Part shown: piece by piece, positions 1 to 8,904 of the stretch
How positions within the stretch are numbered: position 1 is the first letter of the stretch
Layout of the letters: each line of letters opens with the position of its first letter
NCBI RefSeq assembly: GCF_019704555.1
Contig: NZ_AP024745.1
Location: 2,853,501 to 2,917,500, forward strand
Reading direction: 5' to 3'
Origin: Actinoplanes sp. L3-i22
Lineage (GTDB): Bacteria; Actinomycetota; Actinomycetes; Mycobacteriales; Micromonosporaceae
Length of the DNA stretch: 64,000 nucleotides
Notes under the pieces: model-generated
Databases searched by the model: none
Told to the model about the DNA's origin: nothing
What the model saw: the letters and a program-made list of their open reading frames with translations, nothing else
Made by a program: the position numbers and the translations under genes

Positions 1-2
1 AC

Positions 3-515
3 GCCGAGGAGACCCGCAAGCTGGTGCTGACGTTCGACGTCCCGGCGGTGGCCGCGCTGGGCCTGACCGAGGTGGCGACGCTGACGTTCACCTACGTCGA
101 GCTGCCGGCCCTGGTCCAGCACACGGTCACCGTCCCGGTGCACGTGAACGTGGTGCCCGGCGATCAGGCGGCCGGCCGGGTGCCGGATCCGGTGGTCCGG
201 ACCGAGCTGGTCTACCTGCGCGCCCAGCAGGCCAAGCGGCGCGCCTCCGACCTGCTCAACAAGGGTGACTCGGCGGCGGCGCTGCGGGAGATCCGGCAGG
301 CCCGGCAGGACATCGCGGACGCCCGGGACGACGCGCCCGAGTCGCTGGCGGCGGACCTGGCCGAGGAGGCGGCGACGCTGGACTACCTGGAGCGGGAGAC
401 CGAGCACGGATCCGCGTCGCGGGCCGGGAAGTACATGTCGGCCAGCTCGCAGCGCCGGTTGCAGAAGCGCGGCCGCAAGGACTCCGGCTCACCGTTGGAC
501 GAGGGCGAGAAATAG
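3..515 (+). CDS. vWA-domain protein, C-terminal part (5' end outside window)
   Basis: The reading frame is open from the first bases of the window and stops at 513-515, so only the last ~170 residues are present. What is visible is a beta-rich stretch (LTFTYVEL, TVTVPVHVNVV) followed by a helical, charged tail with a PDPVVRTELVYLRAQQAKRRA segment. This pattern is seen at the C-terminus of actinobacterial von Willebrand factor A proteins of the Ca-activated chloride-channel type, which use the vWA domain for metal-dependent protein binding. The vWA domain with its MIDAS motif would lie upstream, so the assignment rests on the tail alone. A GTG at 24 is an internal codon, not a start. The last residues are basic and then acidic (RGRKDSG, DEGEK). 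Confidence 0.55.
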   Translation, partial: AEETRKLVLTFDVPAVAALGLTEVATLTFTYVELPALVQHTVTVPVHVNVVPGDQAAGRVPDPVVRTELVYLRAQQAKRRASDLLNKGDSAAALREIRQARQDIADARDDAPESLAADLAEEAATLDYLERETEHGSASRAGKYMSASSQRRLQKRGRKDSGSPLDEGEK

Positions 516-516
516 A

Positions 517-526
517 GACATATGTC
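517..526. promoter_or_regulatory. Short palindrome in the 516-645 intergenic gap
   Basis: gacatatgtc is a perfect 10-bp palindrome two bases after the vWA stop codon. The gap also holds two copies of cggaaaccg (near 549 and 571) and a strong Shine-Dalgarno-like run aaaggagggg at 615-624. A regulator site is possible, but nothing else supports it. Confidence 0.2.
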
Positions 527-645
527 ATCGTATATGCGTGCAACGCGCCGGAAACCGCTGGTCAACCGGCCGGAAACCGGAGTGACCACGCGGTAACAGA
601 AGATCACATGCCACAAAGGAGGGGTCCAACCCCGTCTATGCGGGT

Positions 646-3342
646 GTGCAGGAGGAATCCGAGAAACGAGCCCCCCGCTGGCGCAGGGTCGTGACGGTCG
701 CCGTCGCCGTGCTGATGTTCTGGACCGCCGCGGGGGTCGGTGCGGCCGAGGCGTACGTCGAATCCGTGCCGGTGCCCGGCGCCATGCCGGAGCCGCAGGC
801 GTCGGTGCTCTACTACCGTGACGGCCGGACCATCCTGGCCCGGGTCGGCGCCACCGACCACAACGACGTGCCGCTGTCGGCGATCTCGCCGGAGCTGCGG
901 CGGGCCGTGCTGCTCGCCGAGGACCAGGAGTTCTACGACCACGCCGGGGTGTCCATCCGGGGCGTGGCGCGGGCGATGGTGGCCGACGCGGGCGGCGCGC
1001 ACCAGGGCGCCTCCACGATCACCCAGCAGTACGCGCGGAACGCCTTCCTCAGCCAGGCCGTCACGGTTGACCGGAAGCTGCGGGAGTTCGCGCTCGCGGT
1101 CAACCTGGAGCGCGAGCTCAGCAAGGACGAGATCCTCGACCGGTACCTGAACACGATCTACTACGGGCGCGGGGCGTACGGGATCGCCGCCGCCGCGCAC
1201 GCGTACTTCGGGATCACCCCGGACCGGCTGGACTTCGCGCAGAGCGCGGTGCTGGCCGCGGTGATCAAGGACCCGTGGGGCTTCGACCCGGCGCACGACG
1301 CCAAGGCCGCCCGCCGCCGGTGGAACTGGATCAGTGCCCTGGGCCGGGCCAACGGCTGGGTCGACCCGAAGGCGCTGGAGTACCCGGCGATCCAGCCGGC
1401 CGGCTCCCCGATCGGCGGCCCGATCGGCCTGGTCGTCGACCAGGTGGAGCGTGAGCTGTCCACCCACGGGGTCACCTCGCAGCAGCTGCACACCCAGGGC
1501 CTGTCGGTGGTCACCACGCTGGACGCGACCGCCCAGCAGGCCGCGGTGACGACGGTGGCCGCCGGGCTGCACGGCCAGCCGAAGGGCCTGGAGGCGGCGC
1601 TGGTCGCGGTCGATCCGGCGAGCGGCGGCGTGCGGGCGTACTACGGCGGCGAGCACGGCAGCGGCTACTTCGACTACGCGTCGGCGCTGCACCCGGCGGC
1701 GTCGACCTTCAAGCCGATCGTGCTGGCCGCCGCGCTGGGCCGGGGCATCGCCTATCAGTCGCACTGGGACGGCAGCTCACCCCGGTTGTTCCCGGACCGG
1801 GGCGTGCCGCTGCGCAACCACGACAACCTGCAGTGCGCCAACTGCACGCTGGAGAAGGCGATGGTCGACTCGCTGAACACCCCGTTCTACGCGGTGACCG
1901 CGGAGATCGGCCCGAACCGGGTGCGCGACATGGCCGTCAAGCTCGGCATCCCGGAGAAGTACCAGGGCGCCAAGTCGATGGTGGACGTCAAGGGTGACCC
2001 GGCGCCCGGCAAGACCCGCGGCGACATCGCCCTGGGCCGCTACCCGGTCACGCCGGGGGACCTGGCCACCGTGTACGCGACGCTGGCCGGCAACGGCGTC
2101 CGCCACCAGCGCCACTTCGTGGAGTCGGTGACCGGGGCGGCCGCCGGGTACACCGGGTCGGACGCCGGCGCGACCGTGATCGACGCGAAGATCGCCGCCG
2201 ACGTGTCCACCGTCCTGCGGTCGGTGGTGCAGGACAACGGGTTCACCCCGGGCCGTCCCGCGGCCGGCAAGACCGGCACCCAGCAGTACCGGGAGACCCT
2301 GGACAACCAGGACGCCTGGATGGCCGGCTACACCCCGGAGTTGGCCACCGCGGTCTGGCTGGGCCGGGCGAAACCCGGCCCGCTGCGGGACAAGGCGGGT
2401 AAACGCATCGAGGGCGACACGATCCCGGCCCGGGTCTGGAGCGCCTTCACCCGGTCGGCGCTGCAGGGGCAGCCGGCCACGCCGCTGCCGGCGCCGGCGC
2501 ACGTCGGCCGCTCGGACGCGGGTGACTTCGGCAAGAGCCACGACGCGAAGAGCCCGGACACGGTCGCGAACCTGCACGCCCCCGCGGCCGGGTACGAACC
2601 GGTCGTGCACACCGAGCACACCGGCAAGCGGCTCGCGCTGACGTTCGACGACGGCCCGTCCGACTACACCCCGGCGGTCCTGGACCTGCTGGCGCAGTAC
2701 CACGTGAAGGCCACGTTCTGCGTGGTCGGCGAGAACGCGACGTGGTACCCGCAGCAGGTCCGCCGGATCGTCGCCGACGGCCATCGGCTCTGCAACCACT
2801 CGATGCACCACGACGACCTGGGCATCATCTCGGCGGCGAAGAGCGCCGCGGACATCGCCGAGGCGGACGCCGCGATCGCCGAGGCCGCGCCCGGGTCGAC
2901 GGTGACCTACTACCGCGCGCCGTACGGCGACTTCGGCCCCTCGGCGAAGGCCGGCGGGCTGGCCGGGCACACCCCGCTGGGCTGGGTCGTCGACCCGGAC
3001 GACTGGCTGCTGCCGGGCGCCGACGTGATCGAGCAGCGGATCAAGCAGCAGCTCACGCCGCGGGCGGTGGTGCTGGTCCACGACGGCGGCGGCGATCGGA
3101 AGCAGACCGTCGAGGCGCTGCGCAAGCTGATCCCCGACCTGCTCGCCGACGGGTGGACCTTCGACTTCCCGGAGACCACCATCGCCAGCAAGCCGCAGGC
3201 CGGCCCGACCACCCCGGGCCCGTCGGCCTCGGTGTCGGCAACCCCGTCCGACCCGGTGCCGCCGGCGTCCTCGCCGACCCCGTCCGCGTCGTCGAGCAGC
3301 CCGGCGCCGTCCGATCCACCAGAGCCGCAGAGCACCCCATAA
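646..3342 (+). CDS. Class A penicillin-binding protein fused to NodB polysaccharide deacetylase
   Basis: Predicted 898-residue bifunctional (possibly trifunctional) peptidoglycan enzyme. Residues 15-36 form one membrane anchor. The GT51 transglycosylase domain (about 70-240) has EDQEFYDH at 92-99 and QGASTITQQ at 120-128. The transpeptidase domain has S353-T-F-K356, S409-L-N411 and K542-T-G-T545, all three active-site motifs intact. From about 660 a complete NodB/CE4 deacetylase follows: TFDDGP (666-671), H718-S-M-H721, R757-A-P-Y and a C-terminal catalytic His at 812 in LVHDGG. The tail (850-898) is Ser/Pro/Thr-rich. Normal class A PBPs lack the deacetylase, so one extracytoplasmic polypeptide could polymerise, cross-link and deacetylate glycan. 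GTG 646 is the only in-frame start. The strong SD at 615-624 is 21 bases away and suits an out-of-frame ATG at 638 better, so the exact start is uncertain. Confidence 0.9.
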   Translation: MQEESEKRAPRWRRVVTVAVAVLMFWTAAGVGAAEAYVESVPVPGAMPEPQASVLYYRDGRTILARVGATDHNDVPLSAISPELRRAVLLAEDQEFYDHAGVSIRGVARAMVADAGGAHQGASTITQQYARNAFLSQAVTVDRKLREFALAVNLERELSKDEILDRYLNTIYYGRGAYGIAAAAHAYFGITPDRLDFAQSAVLAAVIKDPWGFDPAHDAKAARRRWNWISALGRANGWVDPKALEYPAIQPAGSPIGGPIGLVVDQVERELSTHGVTSQQLHTQGLSVVTTLDATAQQAAVTTVAAGLHGQPKGLEAALVAVDPASGGVRAYYGGEHGSGYFDYASALHPAASTFKPIVLAAALGRGIAYQSHWDGSSPRLFPDRGVPLRNHDNLQCANCTLEKAMVDSLNTPFYAVTAEIGPNRVRDMAVKLGIPEKYQGAKSMVDVKGDPAPGKTRGDIALGRYPVTPGDLATVYATLAGNGVRHQRHFVESVTGAAAGYTGSDAGATVIDAKIAADVSTVLRSVVQDNGFTPGRPAAGKTGTQQYRETLDNQDAWMAGYTPELATAVWLGRAKPGPLRDKAGKRIEGDTIPARVWSAFTRSALQGQPATPLPAPAHVGRSDAGDFGKSHDAKSPDTVANLHAPAAGYEPVVHTEHTGKRLALTFDDGPSDYTPAVLDLLAQYHVKATFCVVGENATWYPQQVRRIVADGHRLCNHSMHHDDLGIISAAKSAADIAEADAAIAEAAPGSTVTYYRAPYGDFGPSAKAGGLAGHTPLGWVVDPDDWLLPGADVIEQRIKQQLTPRAVVLVHDGGGDRKQTVEALRKLIPDLLADGWTFDFPETTIASKPQAGPTTPGPSASVSATPSDPVPPASSPTPSASSSSPAPSDPPEPQSTP

Positions 3343-3347
3343 CACCA

Positions 3348-3378
3348 TTAAGGGCCCGCCGTCACGGCGGGCCCTTAA
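3348..3378 (+). terminator. Strong hairpin after the PBP-deacetylase gene
   Basis: Perfect 14-bp stem (arms 3348-3361 and 3365-3378, loop tca) beginning ttaagggcccg and ending cccttaa, 5 bp after the stop codon. There is no long T-run, as is common in high-GC actinobacteria. Confidence 0.85.
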
Positions 3379-3406
3379 GTTTCCGGCCTATTTCCAAGTC
3401 TTTTCT

Positions 3407-3420
3407 TGACAACGTTGTCA
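3407..3420. promoter_or_regulatory. LacI-family-type operator upstream of the GH92 gene
   Basis: tgacaacgttgtca is a perfect 14-bp palindrome with the central CG typical of LacI-family operators. It overlaps a consensus -35 hexamer TTGACA at 3406-3411, so a bound repressor would block RNA polymerase. No good -10 was found at standard spacing. No LacI-family gene is in the window, so the regulator must be elsewhere. It lies 68 bp upstream of the GH92 start. Confidence 0.6.
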
Positions 3421-3488
3421 TCCGGGAGCGAGGCTCACGATCATTGATCCGGGCGATCCACTGTGCTTCCTCTCCGCTTGGAGTTTGC

Positions 3489-6400
3489 ATGACCTCTCCG
3501 TTCCTGTCCCGACGGTGGATGGCCGTCGGCGCGGCGCTGTTGCTGCCCGCCGGGCTGCTCTCCGTTCCCACCCTGGCCGGCGCCGCGCCGGCGGCCGGCG
3601 ACTTCCGATCCTCGTTCGAGACCACCGACCCGCAGCCCACGGCGAGCACCGCCGAGACCGGCGCGGACGGTAAGCCGGTGCAGGGCAACCTGACCGGCTC
3701 GATCCGTACCGGCCTGCCCGGCAGCGTGCTCGGCAAGGTCACCGCGGTGACCGCCAGCGCCGAGAACCCGCCGAACGAGATCGCGGCCCGGCTCACCGAC
3801 AACGAGTCGTCGACCAAGTGGCTGGCGTTCACCCCGACCGGCTGGGCCGCCTACCAGCTGTCCGCTCCGGTGGCCGTCGTCAAGTACTCGCTGACCTCGG
3901 CGAACGACGCGGCCAGCCGCGACCCCAAGGACTTCGCGCTGCAGGGCTCCGCCGACGGCTCGGCGTGGACCGACCTGGACAAGCGAACCGGTCAGACCTT
4001 CGGCGGTCGCTTCGCGACGAACACCTACACCTTCACCAACACCACCGCGTACGCGTTCTACCGGCTGAACATCACCGCGAACTCCGGTGACTCGCTCCTG
4101 CAGCTCGCCGACTGGGACCTCAGCGACGGCACCGACGTCCGGCCGCCGGCCACCCCGATGGTCAGCGCCACCGGCACCGGCCCGGTCCGCGGCGCCAACC
4201 AGCGGCCGAGCGCCGGCTTCACTGGGGTCGCCGCGCTGCGCTACGCCGGCGCGGCCGAGGGCGACGGACGCTCGTACGCGACGAACAAGCTCTTCGACGT
4301 GAACCTCCCGGTCGGGCCGAAGTCCCGGCTCAGTTACAAGATCTTCCCCGAGCTGACCGCCGAGGACCTGCAGTACCCGGCCACGTTCGCGGCGATCGAC
4401 CTGCACTTCACCGACGGCACGTACCTGAGCAAGCGCTCCCCGGTCGACCAGCACGGCAACGCGCTCACCGCGTCCGGCCAGGGCACCGCCAAGGTGCTCT
4501 TCGCCGACGAGTGGAACGCGGTGCAGGCCGACCTCGGCACGGTCGCGAACGGCAAGACGATCGACCGGATCCTGCTCTCCTACGACAACGCAGGCGCGAA
4601 GGCCGCCACCCGGTTCCAGGGCTGGATCGACGACGTCACGGTCACCGGCACGCCGGCCGCGATCGACAACGCGGCGCTGACCAACTTCGTCGACACCCGG
4701 CGCGGGAGCAACGCCTCCGGCGGCTTCTCGCGCGGCAACAACCTGCCGATCGCGGCGCTGCCGAACGGCTTCAACTTCCTGACGCCGGTCACCAACGCCA
4801 CCTCGGACTCCTGGGAGTACGTCTACGCCCGGGACAACAACGCGGCGAACCTCCCGCTGCTGCAGGGCCTGGCGATCTCGCACGAGCCCAGCCCGTGGAT
4901 GGGTGACCGCAACCAGATGTCGGTCATGCCGGTCATCGAGGGCGGCCCGCTGACCGGGCAGCCCAGCGGCCGGGCGGCCGCGTTCAGCCACACCGACGAG
5001 ATGGCCCAGCCCGACCTGTACCGGGTGAAGCTGCAGAACGGCCTGGTCGCGCAGATGTCGCCGACCGATCACGGCGGCGTCCTGCAGGTCACCTTCCCGG
5101 CCGGCAAGGCCACCGGGAGCCTGGTCTTCCAGAACGGCACGTTCACGGTCGGGACCGACGGCACGGTCACCGGCTGGGTGGACAACGGCAGTGGCCTGTC
5201 CGCCGGCCGCAGCCGGATGTTCTACGCCGGCACGTTCGACCGGGCACCGACCGCGGCGGCGGCCACCTCGGCCACCTTCGACATCGCGACGGCCCCGCAG
5301 GTGACCCTGCGCTTCGCCACCTCGTTCCTCTCGGTCGACCAGGCCCGGAAGAACCTGGACCTGGAGGTCACCGGCCGCAGCTTCGACCAGGTGCACGCGG
5401 CCGCGACCGCGGCCTGGAAGGACCGGCTGGGCCGGATCGAGGTCAAGGGCGCGACCGAGACGCAGCTGGTCACGCTCTACTCGAACCTGTACCGGTTGAA
5501 CCTGTACCCGAACTCGCAGTCGGAGAACACCGGCACCGCCGCACAGCCGCACTGGCAGTACGCGAGCCCGGTCTCCGCGGCCACCGGCGCGTCGACCCCG
5601 ACCGCGACCGGCGCGAAGATCGTCGACGGCCAGATCTACGTCAACAACGGGTTCTGGGACACCTACCGCACGGTGTGGCCGGCGTACTCGCTGCTCTACC
5701 CGGACGTGGCGGCCAAGCTGGCGGACGGCTTCGTCCAGCAGTACCGCGACGGCGGCTGGATCGCCCGCTGGTCCTCGCCCGGCTACGCCGACCTGATGAC
5801 CGGCACCAGCGCGGACGTGGCGCTCGCCGAGGCGTACCTGAACGGGGTCAAGCTCCCCGACCCGCTCGGCGCGTACGACGCCGCGGTCAAGGACGCCACG
5901 GTCGCCTCCGGCCGCAGCGCCGTGGGCCGCAAGGGCATCGAGACCTCGCTGTTCCTCGGCTACACGCCGACCACCACCGGCGAGTCGGTGTCCTGGGCCC
6001 TGGAGGGGTTCATCAACGACTACGGCCTGGGCAACATGGCCGCCGGTCTGGCCAAGGACCCGGCCACCCCGAAGGCGCGACGCGCGCAGCTCAAGGAGGA
6101 GTCGCAGTACTTCCTGGAGCGGGCCCGCAACTACGTGAACCTGTTCGACGGCAAGACCAAGTTCTTCCAGGGCCGCCAGGCCAACGGCACGTTCCTCAAC
6201 GGTGACCCGCTGGACTGGGGTGGCGTCTACACCGAGACCGACGGCTGGAACTACGCGTTCACCGCGCAGCAGGACGGCCAGGGCCTGGCCAACCTCTACG
6301 GCGGCCGCAAGGAGCTGGAGAAGAAGCTCGACAAGTTCTTCGCCACCCCGGAGAAGGCCGACCACCCCGGTGGGTACGGCGGCACGATCCACGAGATGCT

Positions 6401-8837
6401 CGAGGCGCGGGCGGTCCGGATGGGCCAGCTCGGCATGAGCAACCAGCCCTCGCACCACATCCCGTACATGTACGACTACACCGGCGTCCCGTCCAAGACG
6501 CAGGCGCTGGTGCGGGAGATCATGCAGCGGCTCTACGTCGGCGGCGAGATCGGCCAGGGCTACCTGGGCGACGAGGACAACGGCGAGATGTCGTCCTGGT
6601 ACATCCTCAGCTCGCTGGGCATCTACCCGCTGCAGAACGGCTCGTCCAGCTGGGCGATCGGCTCGCCGCTGTTCACCGAGGCGACCGTGCACCGCACCAC
6701 CGGCGACATCGTCGTCAAGGCGCACGAGAACAGCGTCAAGAACGTCTACATCCAGTACGCCCGGGTCAACGGCAAGGACCAGAAGAACGTCTCGATCGAC
6801 TCGTCGGTGTTCAACCGCGGCGGCACGCTCGAGTTCGTCATGGGCCCGAAGCCGTCGTCCTGGTTCACCGGCAAGAACGAGGTGCCGGAGTCGCTGACCA
6901 AGGGCGACGAGGTGCCCAAGCCACTGCAGGACGTGACCGGCCCGGGCCTCGGCACGGCGACCACCGGCGGCGGCCAGGACGCGGCGAAGCTGTTCGACGA
7001 CTCGTCCGCCACCCAGCTGGCCTTCGACTCGGCCACCCCGCAGGTCGACTGGACGTTCCGGGGCGGTGAGCAGGCGCCGACCTACTACACCCTGACCTCG
7101 GGGGCGAAGGCCGGCGACCCGGCCGACTGGACACTGCAGGGCTCGCCGGACGGCGTCACCTGGACCACCCTGGACACCCGTGCGGGCGAGGTGTTCGCGT
7201 GGCGCAACCAGACCCGGCCGTTCAAGATCGACAAGCCGGGCCGGTTCACCCGGTTCCGTCTGGCGGTCACCAAATCGGCGGGCGCCGAGCAGGCCAACCT
7301 CGCTGAGGTGGAGCTGCTCGCCGGTGGCGACGTCCAGCTCGGCGGCGGCTCGGTCACGGTGACCGGGGCCGCGAACGTGGCGGCCCGCTCGGGCACCGCG
7401 GTCGCGATCCCGCTGGCTACCGTCACCGGGGGCACCCCGGCGGAGTACCAGGCGACGATCAACTGGGGTGACGGCACGCCGGCCGCTCCGGCCGAGACGG
7501 TGCTCAGCTCGCGGGCGGTCTACGGCGTGAGCGGGTCCCACACGTACGCCAAGCCCGGTTTTTATCAAGCGTCGGTCACCGTGACCGATGGCGACGGGCA
7601 GGACTCCGCGACCGTCGGGGTGGACGTGGCCTATGCGCCGCCGTCCGGGCTGACCGCCGCGTTCGACACCGTCTGCATCGGTGACGACGGGGTGCTCGGG
7701 GCCAACTGCGACGCGAAGAACTGGGCCTACTCCCGGACCGCGCTCGCCGCGGCCGGCGTCACCCAGGGCAAGTCGGCGACCGTGCCCGGGACCGCGCTGC
7801 GGTTCACGCTGCCCGCGACCCCGGCCGGCCAGCCGGACAACGCGATCGGCAACGGAAAGACGATCGCGCTGAACCTGCCCGCCGACGCCAGGAACATCTC
7901 GTTCATCGGCACCGGCACCCAGGGCAACCAGAGCACCACCGGCACGGCGACGTTCGCTGACGGCAGCACGGCGAGCATCCCGATCCAGTTCACCGACTGG
8001 ACGATGGGCGCGAACCCGAACGCCACGCCGGCCTTCGGCAACGTGGTCGTCGCCAAGTCCGCGTACCGGCTGCACGGGACGGACCGGGACAGCGCCGTGC
8101 CGTTCCTGTTCGCCACCGCGCCGTACCAGATCCCGGAGGGCAAAACCCTCGTCTCGGTGACCCTGCCCGCCCAGTCCGGCGACCCCGGCTCGGCGGGCCG
8201 GATCCACCTCTTCGCGATCGCCGACGACGGCACGCCGCGGCCGGAGCTGGCGCTGACCGCGCCCGCCGATCAGACCGCGACGGCCGGCCAGGAGCTGACC
8301 GCGAAGCTGGGCTCGGTCGTCGGGGGCAAGCACGCCACCGTCCAGTGGGGCGACGGCACGGTGCTCGCCGACGCGGCGATCGACGAGGCCGGGGCGATCA
8401 GCGGGAAGCACACGTACGCCCGGCCGGGCGCCTACCCGGTGCACGTCACCGCGTGGGACGACCTCACCAGCAGCTCGGTCACCTTCACCACGACGGTGGC
8501 CGGGGCGGTCGCGGCGCACGCGAAGAGCGCCGACGTCGACCTGACCGCGGAGAGCGCGGCGCCGGTCTATCAGCCGGAGGCGAAGCTCTCCGTCACCGAG
8601 GGGCCGCGGGCCACGGCGATCACCGTCGACGGCTCCGGGTTCGCTCCGAACGAGACGGTCACCGGCAGCTTCGGCGCCGGGCTGGCCGCCACCACCCTGC
8701 ACGCCAACGCCGACGGTGTGGTCTCCGGTGAGACCGTCAGCGTTCCCGGGGCGGCGATACCGGGCGCCACCGGCGTCACGCTGACCGGCGCCGAGTCGGG
8801 TGCCGCGGTCGAGCTGCCGTTCACGGTCACCAAGTAA
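3489..8837 (+). CDS. Secreted multidomain GH92 alpha-mannosidase
   Basis: 1782-residue exported protein. It has a twin-Arg-containing signal peptide (LSRRWMAVGAALLLPAGLL, cleavage near AGA-AP), an F5/8C-like module (about 75-215), a beta-rich domain, and a GH92 catalytic region (about 400-1120). A second F5/8C-like module (about 1155-1285), a PKD domain (about 1290-1385), another beta module and a second PKD-like domain (about 1590-1670) follow. The GH92 call rests on NNGFWDTYRTVWPAYSLLYP, the ETDGWNYAF segment, SNQPSHHIPYMY and the family hallmark DEDNGEMSSWYILSSLGIYP. GH92 enzymes are Ca2+-dependent exo-alpha-mannosidases acting on alpha-1,2/1,3/1,4/1,6-linked mannose of mannan or N-glycans. 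The linkage cannot be read from sequence. Start ATG 3489 is chosen because the signal peptide begins there; the open frame upstream (to 2742) is spurious. A LacI-type operator and flanking terminators suggest a monocistronic, sugar-induced gene. Confidence 0.9.
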   Translation: MTSPFLSRRWMAVGAALLLPAGLLSVPTLAGAAPAAGDFRSSFETTDPQPTASTAETGADGKPVQGNLTGSIRTGLPGSVLGKVTAVTASAENPPNEIAARLTDNESSTKWLAFTPTGWAAYQLSAPVAVVKYSLTSANDAASRDPKDFALQGSADGSAWTDLDKRTGQTFGGRFATNTYTFTNTTAYAFYRLNITANSGDSLLQLADWDLSDGTDVRPPATPMVSATGTGPVRGANQRPSAGFTGVAALRYAGAAEGDGRSYATNKLFDVNLPVGPKSRLSYKIFPELTAEDLQYPATFAAIDLHFTDGTYLSKRSPVDQHGNALTASGQGTAKVLFADEWNAVQADLGTVANGKTIDRILLSYDNAGAKAATRFQGWIDDVTVTGTPAAIDNAALTNFVDTRRGSNASGGFSRGNNLPIAALPNGFNFLTPVTNATSDSWEYVYARDNNAANLPLLQGLAISHEPSPWMGDRNQMSVMPVIEGGPLTGQPSGRAAAFSHTDEMAQPDLYRVKLQNGLVAQMSPTDHGGVLQVTFPAGKATGSLVFQNGTFTVGTDGTVTGWVDNGSGLSAGRSRMFYAGTFDRAPTAAAATSATFDIATAPQVTLRFATSFLSVDQARKNLDLEVTGRSFDQVHAAATAAWKDRLGRIEVKGATETQLVTLYSNLYRLNLYPNSQSENTGTAAQPHWQYASPVSAATGASTPTATGAKIVDGQIYVNNGFWDTYRTVWPAYSLLYPDVAAKLADGFVQQYRDGGWIARWSSPGYADLMTGTSADVALAEAYLNGVKLPDPLGAYDAAVKDATVASGRSAVGRKGIETSLFLGYTPTTTGESVSWALEGFINDYGLGNMAAGLAKDPATPKARRAQLKEESQYFLERARNYVNLFDGKTKFFQGRQANGTFLNGDPLDWGGVYTETDGWNYAFTAQQDGQGLANLYGGRKELEKKLDKFFATPEKADHPGGYGGTIHEMLEARAVRMGQLGMSNQPSHHIPYMYDYTGVPSKTQALVREIMQRLYVGGEIGQGYLGDEDNGEMSSWYILSSLGIYPLQNGSSSWAIGSPLFTEATVHRTTGDIVVKAHENSVKNVYIQYARVNGKDQKNVSIDSSVFNRGGTLEFVMGPKPSSWFTGKNEVPESLTKGDEVPKPLQDVTGPGLGTATTGGGQDAAKLFDDSSATQLAFDSATPQVDWTFRGGEQAPTYYTLTSGAKAGDPADWTLQGSPDGVTWTTLDTRAGEVFAWRNQTRPFKIDKPGRFTRFRLAVTKSAGAEQANLAEVELLAGGDVQLGGGSVTVTGAANVAARSGTAVAIPLATVTGGTPAEYQATINWGDGTPAAPAETVLSSRAVYGVSGSHTYAKPGFYQASVTVTDGDGQDSATVGVDVAYAPPSGLTAAFDTVCIGDDGVLGANCDAKNWAYSRTALAAAGVTQGKSATVPGTALRFTLPATPAGQPDNAIGNGKTIALNLPADARNISFIGTGTQGNQSTTGTATFADGSTASIPIQFTDWTMGANPNATPAFGNVVVAKSAYRLHGTDRDSAVPFLFATAPYQIPEGKTLVSVTLPAQSGDPGSAGRIHLFAIADDGTPRPELALTAPADQTATAGQELTAKLGSVVGGKHATVQWGDGTVLADAAIDEAGAISGKHTYARPGAYPVHVTAWDDLTSSSVTFTTTVAGAVAAHAKSADVDLTAESAAPVYQPEAKLSVTEGPRATAITVDGSGFAPNETVTGSFGAGLAATTLHANADGVVSGETVSVPGAAIPGATGVTLTGAESGAAVELPFTVTK

Positions 8838-8848
8838 GAGGTATCGCG

Positions 8849-8887
8849 GCCGCCGGTGAGCATGACCTGCTCACCGGCGGCTTTTTT
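8849..8887 (+). terminator. Rho-independent terminator after GH92
   Basis: 14-bp perfect stem (8849-8862 with 8868-8881, loop tgacc) followed by six T residues, 11 bp after the stop codon. One of the few canonical stem-plus-T-run terminators here. Confidence 0.92.
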
Positions 8888-8904
8888 CGACCCTGGAGGC
8901 CTCC

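Noticed and set aside
3441..8702. Very long antisense ORF opposite GH92
   Set aside because: Arg/Gly/Val-rich shadow frame caused by high GC; no signal peptide, domain or RBS. Similar antisense frames opposite the other large genes were also dropped.
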